Below, piece by piece: positions 22,382 through 33,187 of a stretch of 40,934 nt of DNA. Both the position numbers and the translations under genes were made by a program. Location: IMG/VR virus record IMGVR_UViG_3300021962_000233, positions 1 through 40,934 of that record; one strand, 5' to 3'. The notes beneath the pieces were generated by a model, which was given only the letters and a program-made list of their open reading frames with translations, ran no database searches and was not told the DNA's origin. This DNA is from a virus. The stretch's first letter is position 1; each line of letters opens with the position of its first letter.

Positions 22382-22778
22382 GTTCTTGGAAAAACTCAGG
22401 ATATAAGTCGTGAATCATTTCCATTATAGTGTCTAAACAATAACATAGACCTAATGATGTATTTTTAATCCATCCCTTATCTATATTAATATAGAATGGT
22501 TTATAATGTTTATTATGACCATCCCATATATCTTTATATTCAATATTGAATCCGTGAATTATATCCAGCACTTCACTTATTTTTGACTCACCAATAACAA
22601 TATCCTCAAAAGTATTATTAAGTTCAAAAATAATTTCATTTTTGTGGTCAGCCCAACTAGGTTTTAGTGTTAATATATACTTCTCATCCTCTTGGTCATC
22701 AATATAAATAAACCAAATAAATTTCTTATACTTAATAAGAGATTCATTGAAATTTTCTTTGGTGATTCTAACTATCAT
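22362..22778 (-). CDS. Hypothetical protein next to oxygenase
   Basis: 138 residues, alpha/beta, rich in Trp, Tyr and Lys (FIWFIYIDDQEDE, LKPSWADHKNEI). No domain recognised. It starts directly after the third oxygenase gene with no gap, so it is likely co-translated. It could be a partner of that enzyme, by position only. Confidence 0.7.
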   Translation of the reverse strand: MIVRITKENFNESLIKYKKFIWFIYIDDQEDEKYILTLKPSWADHKNEIIFELNNTFEDIVIGESKISEVLDIIHGFNIEYKDIWDGHNKHYKPFYINIDKGWIKNTSLGLCYCLDTIMEMIHDLYPEFFQEQKKEGY

Positions 22779-23381
22779 TTATTTTAAATTTGGTCCCGTA
22801 ATCCAAGCAACTAAACTTCTTCTAACTCCACTGACCACAGGTGTTACTCTGTGTAATACAAATGAAGGGAAAATGTACAAACTACCGATTTCTTTTCCAA
22901 AATCTAAAACACCATGTCCAACATTCAGTTGAACATTTCCACCTTCATATTCTTCTTCAGTTGAGAGTTGTAATACCATAGATAACTTTCTATTACATAC
23001 TGACTCACCAACATCTGTATGCCAATCATAGTGACCACCATTTTCTCCATAATATGTTGTATATTGAAGGTCGTCACCAAAATCAGTTAAGTCAAAATTC
23101 CACATGTTTTCATTCGCAGTTAATGCGTAATGAGCCAATCTATCAAACACCCATTGATTTTCTTCATTAGGTTCAATAAATCCGATTTTACTTCTTCGGT
23201 AATCTAAATTTTCAGTATGTTCACCACCACCAATTTGTCCATTGTATAGGTCTAAGTTTTCACCCATTTCAATAATTTGCTGTATTTCCTCGGGTGTAAA
23301 AGCTTCACTGAAATAATAATAATTAATGTAATCAATTTGCTTGTTACGTTGATTTTGATTAAAGGGATTTGAATATGACAT
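22779..23381 (-). CDS. 2-oxoglutarate/Fe(II) oxygenase (P4H/PKHD type)
   Basis: Predicted prolyl- or lysyl-type hydroxylase. 200 residues. The triad is clear: YDWHTDVG gives H121-x-D123, then H177 (VLHRVTPV), with R187 or R188 (VRRSLVAWI) as the 2-oxoglutarate Arg. The N-terminal half has FTPEEIQQIIEMG and RRSKIGFI, and the strand LSMVLQLS follows. EGGNVQL is the standard double-stranded beta-helix turn. This is the closest of the three to bacterial PKHD-type (PiuC-like) enzymes. Peptidyl-proline, lysine or other residues are possible substrates. Immediately followed by the 22362 gene. Confidence 0.92.
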   Translation of the reverse strand: MSYSNPFNQNQRNKQIDYINYYYFSEAFTPEEIQQIIEMGENLDLYNGQIGGGEHTENLDYRRSKIGFIEPNEENQWVFDRLAHYALTANENMWNFDLTDFGDDLQYTTYYGENGGHYDWHTDVGESVCNRKLSMVLQLSTEEEYEGGNVQLNVGHGVLDFGKEIGSLYIFPSFVLHRVTPVVSGVRRSLVAWITGPNLK

Positions 23382-23442
23382 ATTGTAATAAATTATTTAA
23401 AATAAAAATAAACAATGATAACTAATAATAAAGTTATATCTT

Positions 23443-24117
23443 TCAATTTGGGGTAAAATGAAAAATATTTTTTTCAATGTTTCTTTTGAGTTTATAGTTA
23501 TGTTCTTTAAAGAAATTTAAAATATCTTCTTCTGATGTACCACTTCTTTTGAGGAAATCATCATTGATTTCTAAAAAGAATTCTGGACGATGATTAATGA
23601 TTTTACCAATTCCACGTAAAACTTTATCCTCATATCCTTCAACATCTATTTTTATGTGAGTTATCTTTTCATTAATATCGATTATCTCGTCCATTCTTTT
23701 AACCTCAACTTCTATCGGACTATATTCATCAGATATATAATTTAAACCATACTTCCACAGTATTTCTTCATAGTTTAAATATAGTTTTTGAGTTTTATCA
23801 CCTAATGCAATATTGTATAATTTACTATTGCAGTTATTTCTCTCAACATTATCTCTTAACACCAAATACGTTAGAGGGTTTGGTTCAAATGAGTATATTT
23901 TAAAATTACTGTTTTTATTAATCGTTGAGTATAATCCAGAATTTGCCCCCACATCAACTAAAATTGGGTTATCATACTCACTCAAAGATTTATAAATGTA
24001 TTCATAGGTAATTTGTTCACTTATCTCGTTACCATCCTCAAGTATAAATGTACCACCGACTAGTGGTGTGTAGGGATTAAAATTCAATTTCAGTCCCTTT
24101 ATAAATTCTTTTATCAT
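23443..24117 (-). CDS. FkbM-family methyltransferase
   Basis: Predicted AdoMet-dependent O-methyltransferase that methylates a hydroxyl on a sugar or natural product. 224 residues. AdoMet motif I VDVGANSG at 54-61, FEPNP at 77-81, and the FkbM hallmark KIDVEGYE at 156-163 followed by KVLRG. FkbM enzymes are frequent in bacterial glycan gene clusters, and here it sits between oxygenases and glycosyltransferases. Monocistronic, with 80 nt to the divergent GT17 gene. Confidence 0.9.
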   Translation of the reverse strand: MIKEFIKGLKLNFNPYTPLVGGTFILEDGNEISEQITYEYIYKSLSEYDNPILVDVGANSGLYSTINKNSNFKIYSFEPNPLTYLVLRDNVERNNCNSKLYNIALGDKTQKLYLNYEEILWKYGLNYISDEYSPIEVEVKRMDEIIDINEKITHIKIDVEGYEDKVLRGIGKIINHRPEFFLEINDDFLKRSGTSEEDILNFFKEHNYKLKRNIEKNIFHFTPN

Positions 24118-24197
24118 ATTTAATGTATTTCTTACCTAAGAATAACATTTTACATTAACTAAATAAACACTATATTTTATTATACTCAAATTGACTT

Positions 24198-25856
24198 ATG
24201 AAAAGAAAAGTTATAGATTGTTTTCCATTCTTTAATGAATTAGATTTATTAAAATTCAGATTAACTGAATTAGACCCTTACGTTGATAAATTTGTTTTGG
24301 TAGAATCAACCAGAACTTTTACTGGTAATTTTAAACCTCTTTATTATTCTTTGAATAAAGATTTATTTACTCAATGGAGGGATAAGATAATCCATGTGGT
24401 TGTAACTGACATGCCAGTGGAAATGGAACCCGATATGATTGAGAAACTCGTTGAGAATGAAGAGATGAGAGATATACATTGGGTTAGAGAACATCATCAA
24501 CGACGAGCTATTTCAAGAGGATTTAAGAAGATTGATTTAAATTACGATGATGTCATTTTAGTTTCAGATTTGGATGAGATTCCCGATTTGAGTAAATTAG
24601 ATACCATTGTGGATTATCTACCAATGGGTCCTGTTGTCTTTCGTCAAGATTGGTATATTTGGAATATCAATTACAGAAAACACGTTAATTGGGTAGGTGG
24701 TGCAGCATTTACATATTCACAATACATCCAAAACAAAGATATATTCCAACACATAAGAAATATTAGATGGGATAATAATGATTTAGAATTTATTAAAATA
24801 GATTGTGGTTGGCATTTCTCATGGTTTGGAAACATCGATTTCATTAAAAATAAAATGTTTTCATTTGCGCATACTGAAACCGCAGATGACTACTTCGATA
24901 ATGCTAAGAACATTGAATACCTAATACGTGAAGGTTTACCCCCTCAAGTACCACATGAAAATATAAACAAATTAGTTAAAACAGATTTATCTTCTGTTAT
25001 CTTACCTAAAAATGCACACATTATTCCTTTCTTCGATATCGAAGACAGGGTTAGAGTATATGATTGTTTTATTTTCAATAACGAGATTGATTTATTAAAT
25101 CTTAGATTACACGAATTAAATGACGTTGTAGATATGTTCGTCATAGTAGAATCCAATGAAACTCATTCAGGTAATAAGAAACCATTATACTACTCGGAAA
25201 ATCAAGAAATGTTTGAGAAATTTAAAGACAAGATATTCTATGCAGTTATTGAAGGTTTTCCAAAATGTCCTGAAGGTGAAGATGAATTTTGGTTTAGAGA
25301 AAACTATCAAAGAAATCAAATTAAAACAGCACTTTCCGTTATTAAACCAAAAGATACTGATATAATTTTATTGTCAGATGTTGATGAAATACCAGACCCA
25401 GAATCTGTAGAAATTACAAACAGAGCCGTTCCCCCCGACCAATGGAGAACCTTTATGATGAGATGGTTTAATTACAATACCGATTGGGAAATGACTGAAG
25501 GTTGGCCAGGAACTCAAGCGATTAGATGGGGTGATTTAAAAAATACACTCCCACAAAGATTACGTGATAAGAGATACGATGAACAAAGATTGTTAGACCG
25601 TTACAGAGGTTGGCATTTCTCTTGGTTTGGTGGTGTAGATTCCATTCAACAAAAGTTACAGGATTTTGCACACCAAGAAATTAAACCCCACTCAAATGAG
25701 GAAATCATTTACAAAATGAAAAAGGGTTTAACTATGGTTGATGATATCGAATTGGTAAACTATGAAAAATGGAAGTTTTTACCGTCGAATATTGATTTAC
25801 TAAATCAAGAAAAATACGAAGATGATGAAGATGAGATTTTTATAGATTTTATATAA
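24198..25856 (+). CDS. Tandem double GT17-like glycosyltransferase
   Basis: Two homologous GT17-type domains in one polypeptide of 552 residues. Domain 1 spans ~4-275, with FNELDLLKFRLTEL at 12-25, SDLDEIPD at 123-130 (metal-binding DxD-type) and GWHFSWFG at 204-211. Domain 2 spans ~287-552, with FNNEIDLLNLRLHEL at 293-307, SDVDEIPD at 393-400 and GWHFSWFG at 471-478. GT17 includes beta-1,4-N-acetylglucosaminyltransferases of eukaryotic N-glycans and many bacterial/viral homologues. Duplication suggests two successive sugar additions, or one catalytic and one binding domain; both keep the key motifs. The 3' end overlaps the convergent gene by 8 nt. Confidence 0.92.
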   Translation: MKRKVIDCFPFFNELDLLKFRLTELDPYVDKFVLVESTRTFTGNFKPLYYSLNKDLFTQWRDKIIHVVVTDMPVEMEPDMIEKLVENEEMRDIHWVREHHQRRAISRGFKKIDLNYDDVILVSDLDEIPDLSKLDTIVDYLPMGPVVFRQDWYIWNINYRKHVNWVGGAAFTYSQYIQNKDIFQHIRNIRWDNNDLEFIKIDCGWHFSWFGNIDFIKNKMFSFAHTETADDYFDNAKNIEYLIREGLPPQVPHENINKLVKTDLSSVILPKNAHIIPFFDIEDRVRVYDCFIFNNEIDLLNLRLHELNDVVDMFVIVESNETHSGNKKPLYYSENQEMFEKFKDKIFYAVIEGFPKCPEGEDEFWFRENYQRNQIKTALSVIKPKDTDIILLSDVDEIPDPESVEITNRAVPPDQWRTFMMRWFNYNTDWEMTEGWPGTQAIRWGDLKNTLPQRLRDKRYDEQRLLDRYRGWHFSWFGGVDSIQQKLQDFAHQEIKPHSNEEIIYKMKKGLTMVDDIELVNYEKWKFLPSNIDLLNQEKYEDDEDEIFIDFI

Positions 25857-26784
25857 TCTCTAAAAACTCATCCAAACGTAGTTTTGTGTAACCCTCAATT
25901 TTAATATTAAATTGGGGGTTATTTTTATCTTCAACTACAACGATATCATCCGCAGATAAAGTGGCGATTACTTTTGAAAAACCACTCCATGGTGAAATTA
26001 TATGTTTTGTACAATTCGCTTGTAAAAACATTTCATAATAAAGTTTTACCAAATCAGATTCTTTAATATCACCATCATTATCAAAAACTATATTGTTTGG
26101 TAGTGATATAATTTTTAATCCTGATAAATTACTTTTCATTTCTTTGATAATTGACTCATTATCTGATGATAAAAAAATCGTAGAGTTAGGTGAAGAATGT
26201 TTCTTTATAGCATCCATAAAAGAATTTGTTATATTCTCATCCCCTTGAATGTTTCTGATATGTACAGACATTGGATTACCTTCATCCAAATAAAGACGGT
26301 CTAATAAGTAATAGAAATTTTTTTCATATTTCCCATTAAAATTAAAAAGATAAGTTAGTAGTTGTGAGTATGCTGTGTTATATTCTAAATCTAACTCTTC
26401 GAGTCTTTTGTTATAATTTTCATTATTGAAGATATATTTTAATCCATTCTCATTAATAAATAAATTTAGAACTTCAGCGTTTGGTATTTCATCTGTTATA
26501 ACAACATCTTCTAACCAATGTTTCTCATCATTTAATATATTATTTAAATTTAATCTTCCTCTTTTGTATTCACCATCATACCAATCCTCATTTTTCCAAT
26601 CGTAATCAGAATTAAAAATATTATGTAATAACATATTAGATTCAGCGATTCTGAAGTGATAATCATTTAATAATGCCAATAAAAATGAAGTTACAATACC
26701 ATTTAATCTATCAGCAATATTGCCGTTGGTATTTGAATAAACAATAATTCTATTGTCTTTGGGGGAATACTTTTCTAAATTCAT
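25849..26784 (-). CDS. Fucosyltransferase-superfamily glycosyltransferase
   Basis: 311 residues. NTNGNIADRLNGIV at 18-31 resembles the GN-x-L donor-binding start of NodZ/FUT8/GT11-type fucosyltransferases. VHIRN at 174-178 replaces their HxRxxD-type motif. SSDNES at 206-211 and SPWSGFSKV at 264-272 are the C-terminal core motifs (compare S-x-x-SGFS). It probably uses GDP-fucose or a related sugar nucleotide. It follows the collagen-like gene group on the same strand after a terminator and shares an 8-nt 3' overlap with the GT17 gene. The catalytic motif is degenerate, so activity is less sure than family. Confidence 0.75.
   Translation of the reverse strand: MNLEKYSPKDNRIIVYSNTNGNIADRLNGIVTSFLLALLNDYHFRIAESNMLLHNIFNSDYDWKNEDWYDGEYKRGRLNLNNILNDEKHWLEDVVITDEIPNAEVLNLFINENGLKYIFNNENYNKRLEELDLEYNTAYSQLLTYLFNFNGKYEKNFYYLLDRLYLDEGNPMSVHIRNIQGDENITNSFMDAIKKHSSPNSTIFLSSDNESIIKEMKSNLSGLKIISLPNNIVFDNDGDIKESDLVKLYYEMFLQANCTKHIISPWSGFSKVIATLSADDIVVVEDKNNPQFNIKIEGYTKLRLDEFLEII
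25890..25927 (+). terminator. Terminator for the GT17 gene, inside the opposite gene
   Basis: AACCCTCAATTT / AAATTGGGGGTT with a seven-base loop and one wobble, followed by ATTTTT on the + strand, 34 nt after the GT17 stop. It lies within the 3' coding end of the - strand fucosyltransferase-like gene, so the hairpin is partly constrained by protein sequence. Confidence 0.7.
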
Positions 26785-26827
26785 ATCTTTTTATTTATAA
26801 AATAAAAAAATAGATTTTATTGTATAT

Positions 26828-26853
26828 AAAAAAAGGGACTTAAAGTCCCTTTT
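26828..26853 (-). terminator. Terminator after the collagen-like gene group
   Basis: On the - strand GGGACT / AGTCCC with a small loop, followed by seven T residues. One arm overlaps the stop codon of the last fibre gene. Confidence 0.85.
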
Positions 26854-29800
26854 CTTTCATTTTATCTTCTAATTGTTTCAATTCAATCTCATAATCATCT
26901 AATATATATGATTGTTGTTGAATTGATTCTACTATGATTGGGAATAACATTTCATATTTTACACCTAAGAATCCTGATTCAGAACCCGTATTTACCAATT
27001 CTGGAAAATGTTCTTGAACTTCTTGTGCAATAATACCAATATCTCTAACATCTTTTTCATCTGTTGGTACTCCATCAACCATCTTTCTAAAGTAATATTC
27101 AACACCTCTTAGCTTTAATACTTTTTCTAATGCTGAATCAATTACTCTTAGATTTGTTTTTAATCTAATATCTGATGGTGAACCTGCAGAACCTGTTGGT
27201 CCTGTTGGTCCTTTAGCTCCTGGTGAACCTAATCCGCCAGCAATACCTTTTGGTCCTTTTGGTCCTTTTGGTCCTGGAGGCGTAAGTCCTGTCGGACCTG
27301 TTGGTCCTTTAATACCTTTAGGTCCAGGAATTGTATCACCCATTATACCAGGAGGTCCACCTGGTCCTGCAATAGAAGGTCCTTTATATCCTACAGGTCC
27401 AACAGGTCCATCTATAGAAGGTGCTGTAGGTCCCTTTGGTCCCTTAGCACCGATTGGTCCTTTCTGTCCTTTATCACCTGGAGGTCCTGCAGGTGCTGTA
27501 GGTCCTTTATCACCTGGAGGTCCTGCAGGTGCTGTAGGTCCTTTTGGTCCTTTAGCTCCTGGAGGTGCCGTTGGTCCTTTTGGTCCTTTAGCCCCGATTG
27601 GTCCTTTCTGTCCTTTATCTCCACCAGGTCCTGCAGGTGCAGTTGGACCTTTATCTCCTGGAGGTCCTGCAGGTGCTGTAGGTCCTTTGTCTCCTGGAGG
27701 TCCTGCAGGTGCTGTAGGTCCTTTATCTCCTGGAGGTCCTGCAGGTGCAGTTGGACCTTTGTCTCCTGGAGGTCCTGCAGGTGCTGTAGGTCCTTTGTCT
27801 CCTGGAGGTCCTGCAGGTGCTGTTGGACCCTTTGGTCCCTTAGCACCAATTGGACCTTTCTGTCCTTTATCTCCTGGAGGTCCTGCAGGTGCTGTAGGTC
27901 CCTTTGGTCCTTTTGCACTTGTAGGTCCTGTTGGACCACCAGCCCCACCGGGTCCTTGTGTTGAATCACCGACATCACCTCCTGGTCCTGTGTAAGCATC
28001 TCCACCACCACCGCCTGGTCCTTGTGTTGAAGACCCTGTTGGTCCTTGCGCTCCTCTTGGTCCTTGAGGTCCTTGAGGTCCTTTTGGTCCTTTTGGTGAA
28101 GAACCCTGAGGTCCTTTAGGTCCTTGAGGTGAAGAACCTTGCGGTCCCTTTGGTCCTTTAATTGAAGAACCCTGAGGTCCTTTAAATGCTGTTGGTCCGA
28201 TTGGACCTTTTTGTCCTTTGTCTCCACCAGGTCCTGCAGGTGCAGTTGGTCCCTTTGGTCCCTTAGCACCGATTGGTCCTTTTTGCCCTTTATCTCCTGG
28301 AGGTCCTGCAGGTGCTGTAGGTCCTTTAAGTCCTGGTGAACTTGTTGGACCTGTTGGCCCACCGGCACCACCTGGTCCTTGTGTTGAATCACCTGTTGGT
28401 CCACCAACTCCTTGATAGGAATCTCCTCCTCCACCACCAGGTCCTTGTGTTGAATCTCCTGTCGGTCCTCCGCCACCTTGCAATCCTTGCGGTCCTTGAC
28501 CACCAATAGCCCCTTGTGGTTGACTACCCTGAGGACCCTTTGGTCCTTTTGGTGAACCACCCTGTGGACCCTTTGGTCCTTTTGGTGCAGAACCCTGAGG
28601 ACCCTTCGGTCCTTTATTACCTACAGGTCCTTTAATACCTTTTGGACCTTTAGCACCTGGAGGCGCAGTTGGTCCCTTTGGTCCCTTAGCTCCGATTGGT
28701 CCTTTTTGGCCTTTGTCTCCTGGAGGTCCTGCAGGTGCAGTTGGACCTTTTGGTCCTTTACCTCCCGTTGGTCCTGTTGGTCCTGTCGGACCTTGTAAAC
28801 CTTGTGTAGAATCTCCTGTTGGTCCACCAGGTCCTTGGTATGCATCTCCGCCTCCACCACCAGCACCTTGTGTAGAGTCACCTGTTGGTCCTCCACCACC
28901 TTGTAATCCTTGTGGTCCTTGACCTCCTATATTTCCTTGAGGTGAATTACCTTGAGGACCCTTTGGTCCAATAGGTGAACCACCCTGAGGACCCTTTGGT
29001 CCTTTTGGACTATTTCCTTGAGGTCCTTTTGGTCCTTTGTTACCAATAGGTCCTTTAATACCTTTTGGACCCTTAGCACCTGGAGGTGCCGTTGGTCCTT
29101 TTAATCCTTTAGGTCCGATTGGACCCTTTTGGCCTTTGTCTCCTGGAGGTCCTGCAGGTGCGATTGGACCTTTTGGTCCTTTACCTCCCGTTGGTCCTGT
29201 TGGACCTGTTGGACCTTGTAATCCCTGTGTAGAATCACCTGTAGAACCTGTTGGTCCTTGGTATGCGTCTCCACCTCCACCACCAGTACCTTGTGTAGAG
29301 TCACCTGTTGGTCCGCCACCACCTTGAGGTCCTTGTGGACCTTGTCCGCCAATGTTTCCTTGAGGTGAATTACCTTGAGGTCCTTTTGGACCTTTTGGTG
29401 AACCTCCCTGAGGACCCTTTGGTCCTTTTGGTGAACTACCTTGAGGTCCTTTATTACCAGTTGGACCGATTGGTCCTTTAATACCTTTATCACCAACACC
29501 TCCAGCAGGTGCAGTTGGACCTTTAAGACCTTTAGGTCCTTTAGGTGCAGTTGGTCCTTTATCACCTCCGATACCCGTAGGTCCTTGTTGACCTATAGGT
29601 CCTGTTGGTCCTGTTGGTCCTTTTGGTCCTTTTGGTGAACCACCTTGAGGTCCTTTATTACCTTGACCACCTCTATTACCTTGTAATCCTTGGTCAGCTT
29701 CACCTGTCGAATTACCTTTAACACCCTTATTACCAATAACTCCTTTGTCAGTTGAGTTTGTTCCTTGCCAAACACCTTGACTTGAAATAAGGGTAGTACC

Positions 29801-30040
29801 CTTAACTTTTAAAGAACCCGAGCCTAAAATTTTTATTGTAGTATCCGTCTGTAAACCGTACTCAGTTCCTTTACTACCTAGTCCTAATGTCTTTCTATTA
29901 CCTGCAGCGTCAGTAAACAATAAATAATCATTTTGACCTACAGCTTCTTTAGGTGTAAGTTTAGCAGGATTAGTTGTTGTAGAACTACCTGAGAAAAATA
30001 GATTTCCGTCACCCGGTATAATTAAAATATCTTTTCCCAT
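26840..30040 (-). CDS. Collagen-like fibre protein with S74 chaperone, copy 3
   Basis: 1066 residues in three parts. Residues 1-~100 are a beta-rich, non-collagenous N-terminus, possibly the virion-attachment part, that starts [10 protein letters not shown] like its two paralogues. About 100-930 are collagen-like Gly-rich repeats ([17 protein letters not shown] and similar). The C-terminal ~115 residues are an S74 (endosialidase-type) intramolecular chaperone starting SDIRLKTNL, which folds the trimer and is normally cleaved off at the Ser-Asp junction; [16 protein letters not shown] is the usual S74 core. It ends with a predicted coiled coil. It has a near-perfect array of [12 protein letters not shown] at ~27.6-27.8 kb. 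The start overlaps the upstream gene's stop by 1 nt (operon). Confidence 0.92.
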   Translation of the reverse strand: MGKDILIIPGDGNLFFSGSSTTTNPAKLTPKEAVGQNDYLLFTDAAGNRKTLGLGSKGTEYGLQTDTTIKILGSGSLKVKGTTLISSQGVWQGTNSTDKGVIGNKGVKGNSTGEADQGLQGNRGGQGNKGPQGGSPKGPKGPTGPTGPIGQQGPTGIGGDKGPTAPKGPKGLKGPTAPAGGVGDKGIKGPIGPTGNKGPQGSSPKGPKGPQGGSPKGPKGPQGNSPQGNIGGQGPQGPQGGGGPTGDSTQGTGGGGGDAYQGPTGSTGDSTQGLQGPTGPTGPTGGKGPKGPIAPAGPPGDKGQKGPIGPKGLKGPTAPPGAKGPKGIKGPIGNKGPKGPQGNSPKGPKGPQGGSPIGPKGPQGNSPQGNIGGQGPQGLQGGGGPTGDSTQGAGGGGGDAYQGPGGPTGDSTQGLQGPTGPTGPTGGKGPKGPTAPAGPPGDKGQKGPIGAKGPKGPTAPPGAKGPKGIKGPVGNKGPKGPQGSAPKGPKGPQGGSPKGPKGPQGSQPQGAIGGQGPQGLQGGGGPTGDSTQGPGGGGGDSYQGVGGPTGDSTQGPGGAGGPTGPTSSPGLKGPTAPAGPPGDKGQKGPIGAKGPKGPTAPAGPGGDKGQKGPIGPTAFKGPQGSSIKGPKGPQGSSPQGPKGPQGSSPKGPKGPQGPQGPRGAQGPTGSSTQGPGGGGGDAYTGPGGDVGDSTQGPGGAGGPTGPTSAKGPKGPTAPAGPPGDKGQKGPIGAKGPKGPTAPAGPPGDKGPTAPAGPPGDKGPTAPAGPPGDKGPTAPAGPPGDKGPTAPAGPPGDKGPTAPAGPGGDKGQKGPIGAKGPKGPTAPPGAKGPKGPTAPAGPPGDKGPTAPAGPPGDKGQKGPIGAKGPKGPTAPSIDGPVGPVGYKGPSIAGPGGPPGIMGDTIPGPKGIKGPTGPTGLTPPGPKGPKGPKGIAGGLGSPGAKGPTGPTGSAGSPSDIRLKTNLRVIDSALEKVLKLRGVEYYFRKMVDGVPTDEKDVRDIGIIAQEVQEHFPELVNTGSESGFLGVKYEMLFPIIVESIQQQSYILDDYEIELKQLEDKMKEKGL
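27620..27835 (-). repeat. 36-bp tandem coding repeat ([12 protein letters not shown]), ~6 units
   Basis: About six consecutive units encode [12 protein letters not shown], with synonymous third-position drift between copies. The periodic PPG gives Pro in the Y position of Gly-X-Y, the standard prolyl-4-hydroxylase site, and APA places Ala where collagen has Gly. Confidence 0.85.
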
Positions 30041-33000
30041 TATCCTACATAATCTTTAAGTACGTTTATTCTATTCATCATATTGGTAATTCTTGTTTGC
30101 TGTTCTTGTAATGAACCAATACCAATGGCAACCAATTTATCGTATTCAATTGCCATGATACCTTCATTATCTGTAAATACCACATCAGGTAAAATTTCAT
30201 TGACATCCTGAGCAATAAATCCATACTCAGAACCCTTTTTACCTAACATATATTTTAAGGTAAATTCATCTTGTTTCCAATCAAAGTAAAGACCTTTTAA
30301 CATTAAAAGTCGTTTCATATTACCTTTAAGACCTTTAACATTATCTTTTAATCTTTCGTCCGAAGCACTACCTTGTGGACCTTTTTGTCCTTTAGCCCCT
30401 GGAGGTCCAGTTGCAGTACTATTCTGTCCTTTCTGTCCTTTGTCACCTGGAGGTCCTGATTGAGGCGTCCCATCGGGTCCTCTTTGTCCTTTATCTCCTC
30501 CAGCGCCTTGAGGTCCTATTATTCCTTTCGGTCCTTTCGGTCCTGGAGCTCCTGTAGGTCCGGGGTCTCCTGGTTCTCCTGGGTCACCCTCAGGACCAGC
30601 TCCACCTGTAGTATTACTACCTGTTGGTCCTCCAGGTCCTTGATAAGAATCTCCACCCGCACCGCCAGGTCCTTGTGATGAATCGCCAGGTCCTCCACCA
30701 GGTCCTTGTGTTGAAGACCCTGTTGGTCCTCCTGGTCCTTGTGATGAATCACCCGTTGGTCCTCCTACTCCTTGGTAAGCATCACCACCTGCACCGCCAG
30801 GTCCTTGTGTTGAATCACCAACACCTCCACCAGGTCCTTGTGTTGAATCACCAACACCTCCACCAGGTCCTTGTGTTGAATCACCAACACCTCCACCAGG
30901 TCCTTGTGTTGAATCACCAACACCTCCACCAGGTCCTTGTGTTGAATCACCAACACCTCCACCAGGTCCTTGTGTTGAAGACCCTGTTGGTCCTCCTACT
31001 CCTTGATAATTGTCACCAGGTCCTCCACCAGGTCCTTGTGTTGAAGACCCTGTTGGTCCTTGCGCTCCTCTTGGTCCTTGAGGTCCTTGAGGTCCTTTTG
31101 GTCCTTTTGGTGAAGAACCCTGAGGTCCTTTAGGTCCTTTAGGTGAACCACCCTGTGGTCCCTTAGGCCCTTTAATTGAAGAACCCTGAGGTCCTTTAAA
31201 TGCTGTTGGCCCGATTGGACCTTTTTGTCCTTTATCTCCTGGAGGTCCTGCAGGTGCCGTTGGTCCCTTTGGTCCTTTGGCTCCGATTGGACCTTTTTGT
31301 CCTTTGTCTCCTGGAGGTCCTGCAGGTGCAGTTGGTCCTTTAAGTCCTGGTGAACTTGTTGGACCTGTTGGTCCACCGGCACCACCTGGTCCTTGTGTTG
31401 AATCCCCTGTTGGTCCACCCGGTCCTTGGTAGGAATCTCCTACTCCACCACCGGGTCCTTGTGTTGAATCACCAACACCACCCTGAGGTCCTCTTGGTCC
31501 TTGTGGACCTTGAGGCCCTTTTGGTCCTTTTGGAGCCGAACCCTGAGGACCCTTTGGTCCTTTTGGTGAGCCACCCTGTGGACCTTTTGGTCCTTTTGGT
31601 GCAGAACCCTGAGGTCCCTTTGGTCCTTTATTACCTACAGGTCCTTTAATACCTTTTGGACCTTTGGCACCTGGAGGCGCAGTTGGTCCCTTTGGTCCTT
31701 TAGCTCCGATTGGACCTTTCTGTCCTTTATCACCTGGAGGTCCTGGAGGTGCGGTTGGTCCTTTAGGTCCTTTACCTCCCGTAGGTCCTGTTGGTCCTGT
31801 TGGTCCTTGTAAACCTTGTGTAGAATCTCCTGTTGGTCCACCTGGTCCTTGGTATGAATCTCCACCAGCACCACCAGGTCCTTGTGTTGAATCTCCTGTT
31901 GGTCCTCCACCACCTTGTAATCCTTGTGGTCCTTGTCCACCAATATTTCCTTGAGGTGAATTACCTTGAGGTCCTTTTGGCCCTTTTGGTGAACTACCCT
32001 GAGGTCCCTTTGGTCCTTTTGGACTATTTCCCTGAGGTCCTTTTGGTCCTTTATTACCAACAGGTCCTTTAATACCTTTTGGACCTTTAGCACCTGGAGG
32101 TGCCGTTGGTCCTTTTAATCCTTTAGGTCCGATTGGACCCTTTTGGCCTTTATCTCCTGGAGGTCCTGCAGGTGCGATTGGACCTTTTGGACCTTTTACT
32201 CCCGTAGGTCCTGTTGGTCCTGTCGGACCTTGTAAACCTTGTGTGGAATCACCAGTGGAACCTACAGGTCCTTGGTATGCATCTCCGCCTCCACCACCAG
32301 TACCTTGTGTAGAGTCACCTGTTGGTCCTCCACCACCTTGTAATCCTTGTGGTCCTTGTCCACCAATGTTTCCTTGGGGTGAGTTACCCTGAGGACCCTT
32401 TGGTCCAATAGGTGAACCACCTTGCGGTCCTTTTGGCCCCTTTGGGCTATTTCCCTGAGGTCCCTTTGGTCCTTTGTTACCAATAGGACCTTTAATACCT
32501 TTTGGACCTTTAGCACCTGGAGGTGCCGTTGGACCTTTAGGTCCTTTAGCACCAATAGGTCCTTTTTGTCCTTTGTCACCCTGAGGTCCTGCAGGTGCAA
32601 TTGGACCTTTTGGTCCTTTTACACCAGTTGGTCCTGTAGGTCCTTGTCCACCGGCAGCTCCTTGTGTCGAATCTCCTGTTGAACCTACCGGTCCTTGAAC
32701 TGAATCCCCAACACCACCTTGTGGTCCTTGAGCTCCTTGTGGACCTAAACTTTCATATGGTATACCTTGAGTACCGATTGGACCTTGTGCTCCCGACGGT
32801 GCAGTAGGTCCTTTAGTACCTTTTAATCCTTTTTCACCTACAGGTCCTTTGATACCTTTATTACCCTTTGGGAAATTATCACCAATGGGTCCTTTTTGTC
32901 CTTTTAATCCTTTTAAGTTTGTTTGAGCACCAACCCAATCACCAACACTATTAACAATAGCATTTACATTCACATCAAGACCTAAATCAATATCTGATTT

Positions 33001-33186
33001 TGAATAAACTGTAAGTGGAGTTAAAGAGTCATCAATTACAATTTTATTTGATGCGTCGTTTTCTGAAGTAAAGACCAACCCTTCAGATTTCATTTCAATC
33101 TTATAACGAGATTTATCACCCTGTACAATTATGTAAGAGTCACTACCTGAAGTACCTGAAGGATATATAATAATATCTTTTGCCAT
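30040..33186 (-). CDS. Collagen-like fibre protein with S74 chaperone, copy 2
   Basis: 1048 residues. A beta-rich N-terminal domain ([14 protein letters not shown], to ~95) is followed by the collagen-like region (~95-930) and a C-terminal S74 chaperone starting [11 protein letters not shown], with [16 protein letters not shown] and the closing coiled coil. The repeats differ near the end: exact 33-bp copies encode [11 protein letters not shown], then there is a normal triplet stretch ([19 protein letters not shown]) just before the chaperone. The start is 1 nt after the upstream fibre gene's stop and the stop overlaps the downstream start by 1 nt. Like its paralogues it would trimerise and be autocleaved. 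Likely receptor-binding or decoration fibre. Confidence 0.92.
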   Translation of the reverse strand: MAKDIIIYPSGTSGSDSYIIVQGDKSRYKIEMKSEGLVFTSENDASNKIVIDDSLTPLTVYSKSDIDLGLDVNVNAIVNSVGDWVGAQTNLKGLKGQKGPIGDNFPKGNKGIKGPVGEKGLKGTKGPTAPSGAQGPIGTQGIPYESLGPQGAQGPQGGVGDSVQGPVGSTGDSTQGAAGGQGPTGPTGVKGPKGPIAPAGPQGDKGQKGPIGAKGPKGPTAPPGAKGPKGIKGPIGNKGPKGPQGNSPKGPKGPQGGSPIGPKGPQGNSPQGNIGGQGPQGLQGGGGPTGDSTQGTGGGGGDAYQGPVGSTGDSTQGLQGPTGPTGPTGVKGPKGPIAPAGPPGDKGQKGPIGPKGLKGPTAPPGAKGPKGIKGPVGNKGPKGPQGNSPKGPKGPQGSSPKGPKGPQGNSPQGNIGGQGPQGLQGGGGPTGDSTQGPGGAGGDSYQGPGGPTGDSTQGLQGPTGPTGPTGGKGPKGPTAPPGPPGDKGQKGPIGAKGPKGPTAPPGAKGPKGIKGPVGNKGPKGPQGSAPKGPKGPQGGSPKGPKGPQGSAPKGPKGPQGPQGPRGPQGGVGDSTQGPGGGVGDSYQGPGGPTGDSTQGPGGAGGPTGPTSSPGLKGPTAPAGPPGDKGQKGPIGAKGPKGPTAPAGPPGDKGQKGPIGPTAFKGPQGSSIKGPKGPQGGSPKGPKGPQGSSPKGPKGPQGPQGPRGAQGPTGSSTQGPGGGPGDNYQGVGGPTGSSTQGPGGGVGDSTQGPGGGVGDSTQGPGGGVGDSTQGPGGGVGDSTQGPGGGVGDSTQGPGGAGGDAYQGVGGPTGDSSQGPGGPTGSSTQGPGGGPGDSSQGPGGAGGDSYQGPGGPTGSNTTGGAGPEGDPGEPGDPGPTGAPGPKGPKGIIGPQGAGGDKGQRGPDGTPQSGPPGDKGQKGQNSTATGPPGAKGQKGPQGSASDERLKDNVKGLKGNMKRLLMLKGLYFDWKQDEFTLKYMLGKKGSEYGFIAQDVNEILPDVVFTDNEGIMAIEYDKLVAIGIGSLQEQQTRITNMMNRINVLKDYVG
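30798..30962 (-). repeat. 33-bp exact tandem repeat, 5 copies ([11 protein letters not shown])
   Basis: Five identical 33-bp units, without third-position divergence, encode the 11-residue unit [11 protein letters not shown]. Exact identity suggests very recent expansion, so copy number may differ between relatives. Confidence 0.92.
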
Positions 33187-33187
33187 C

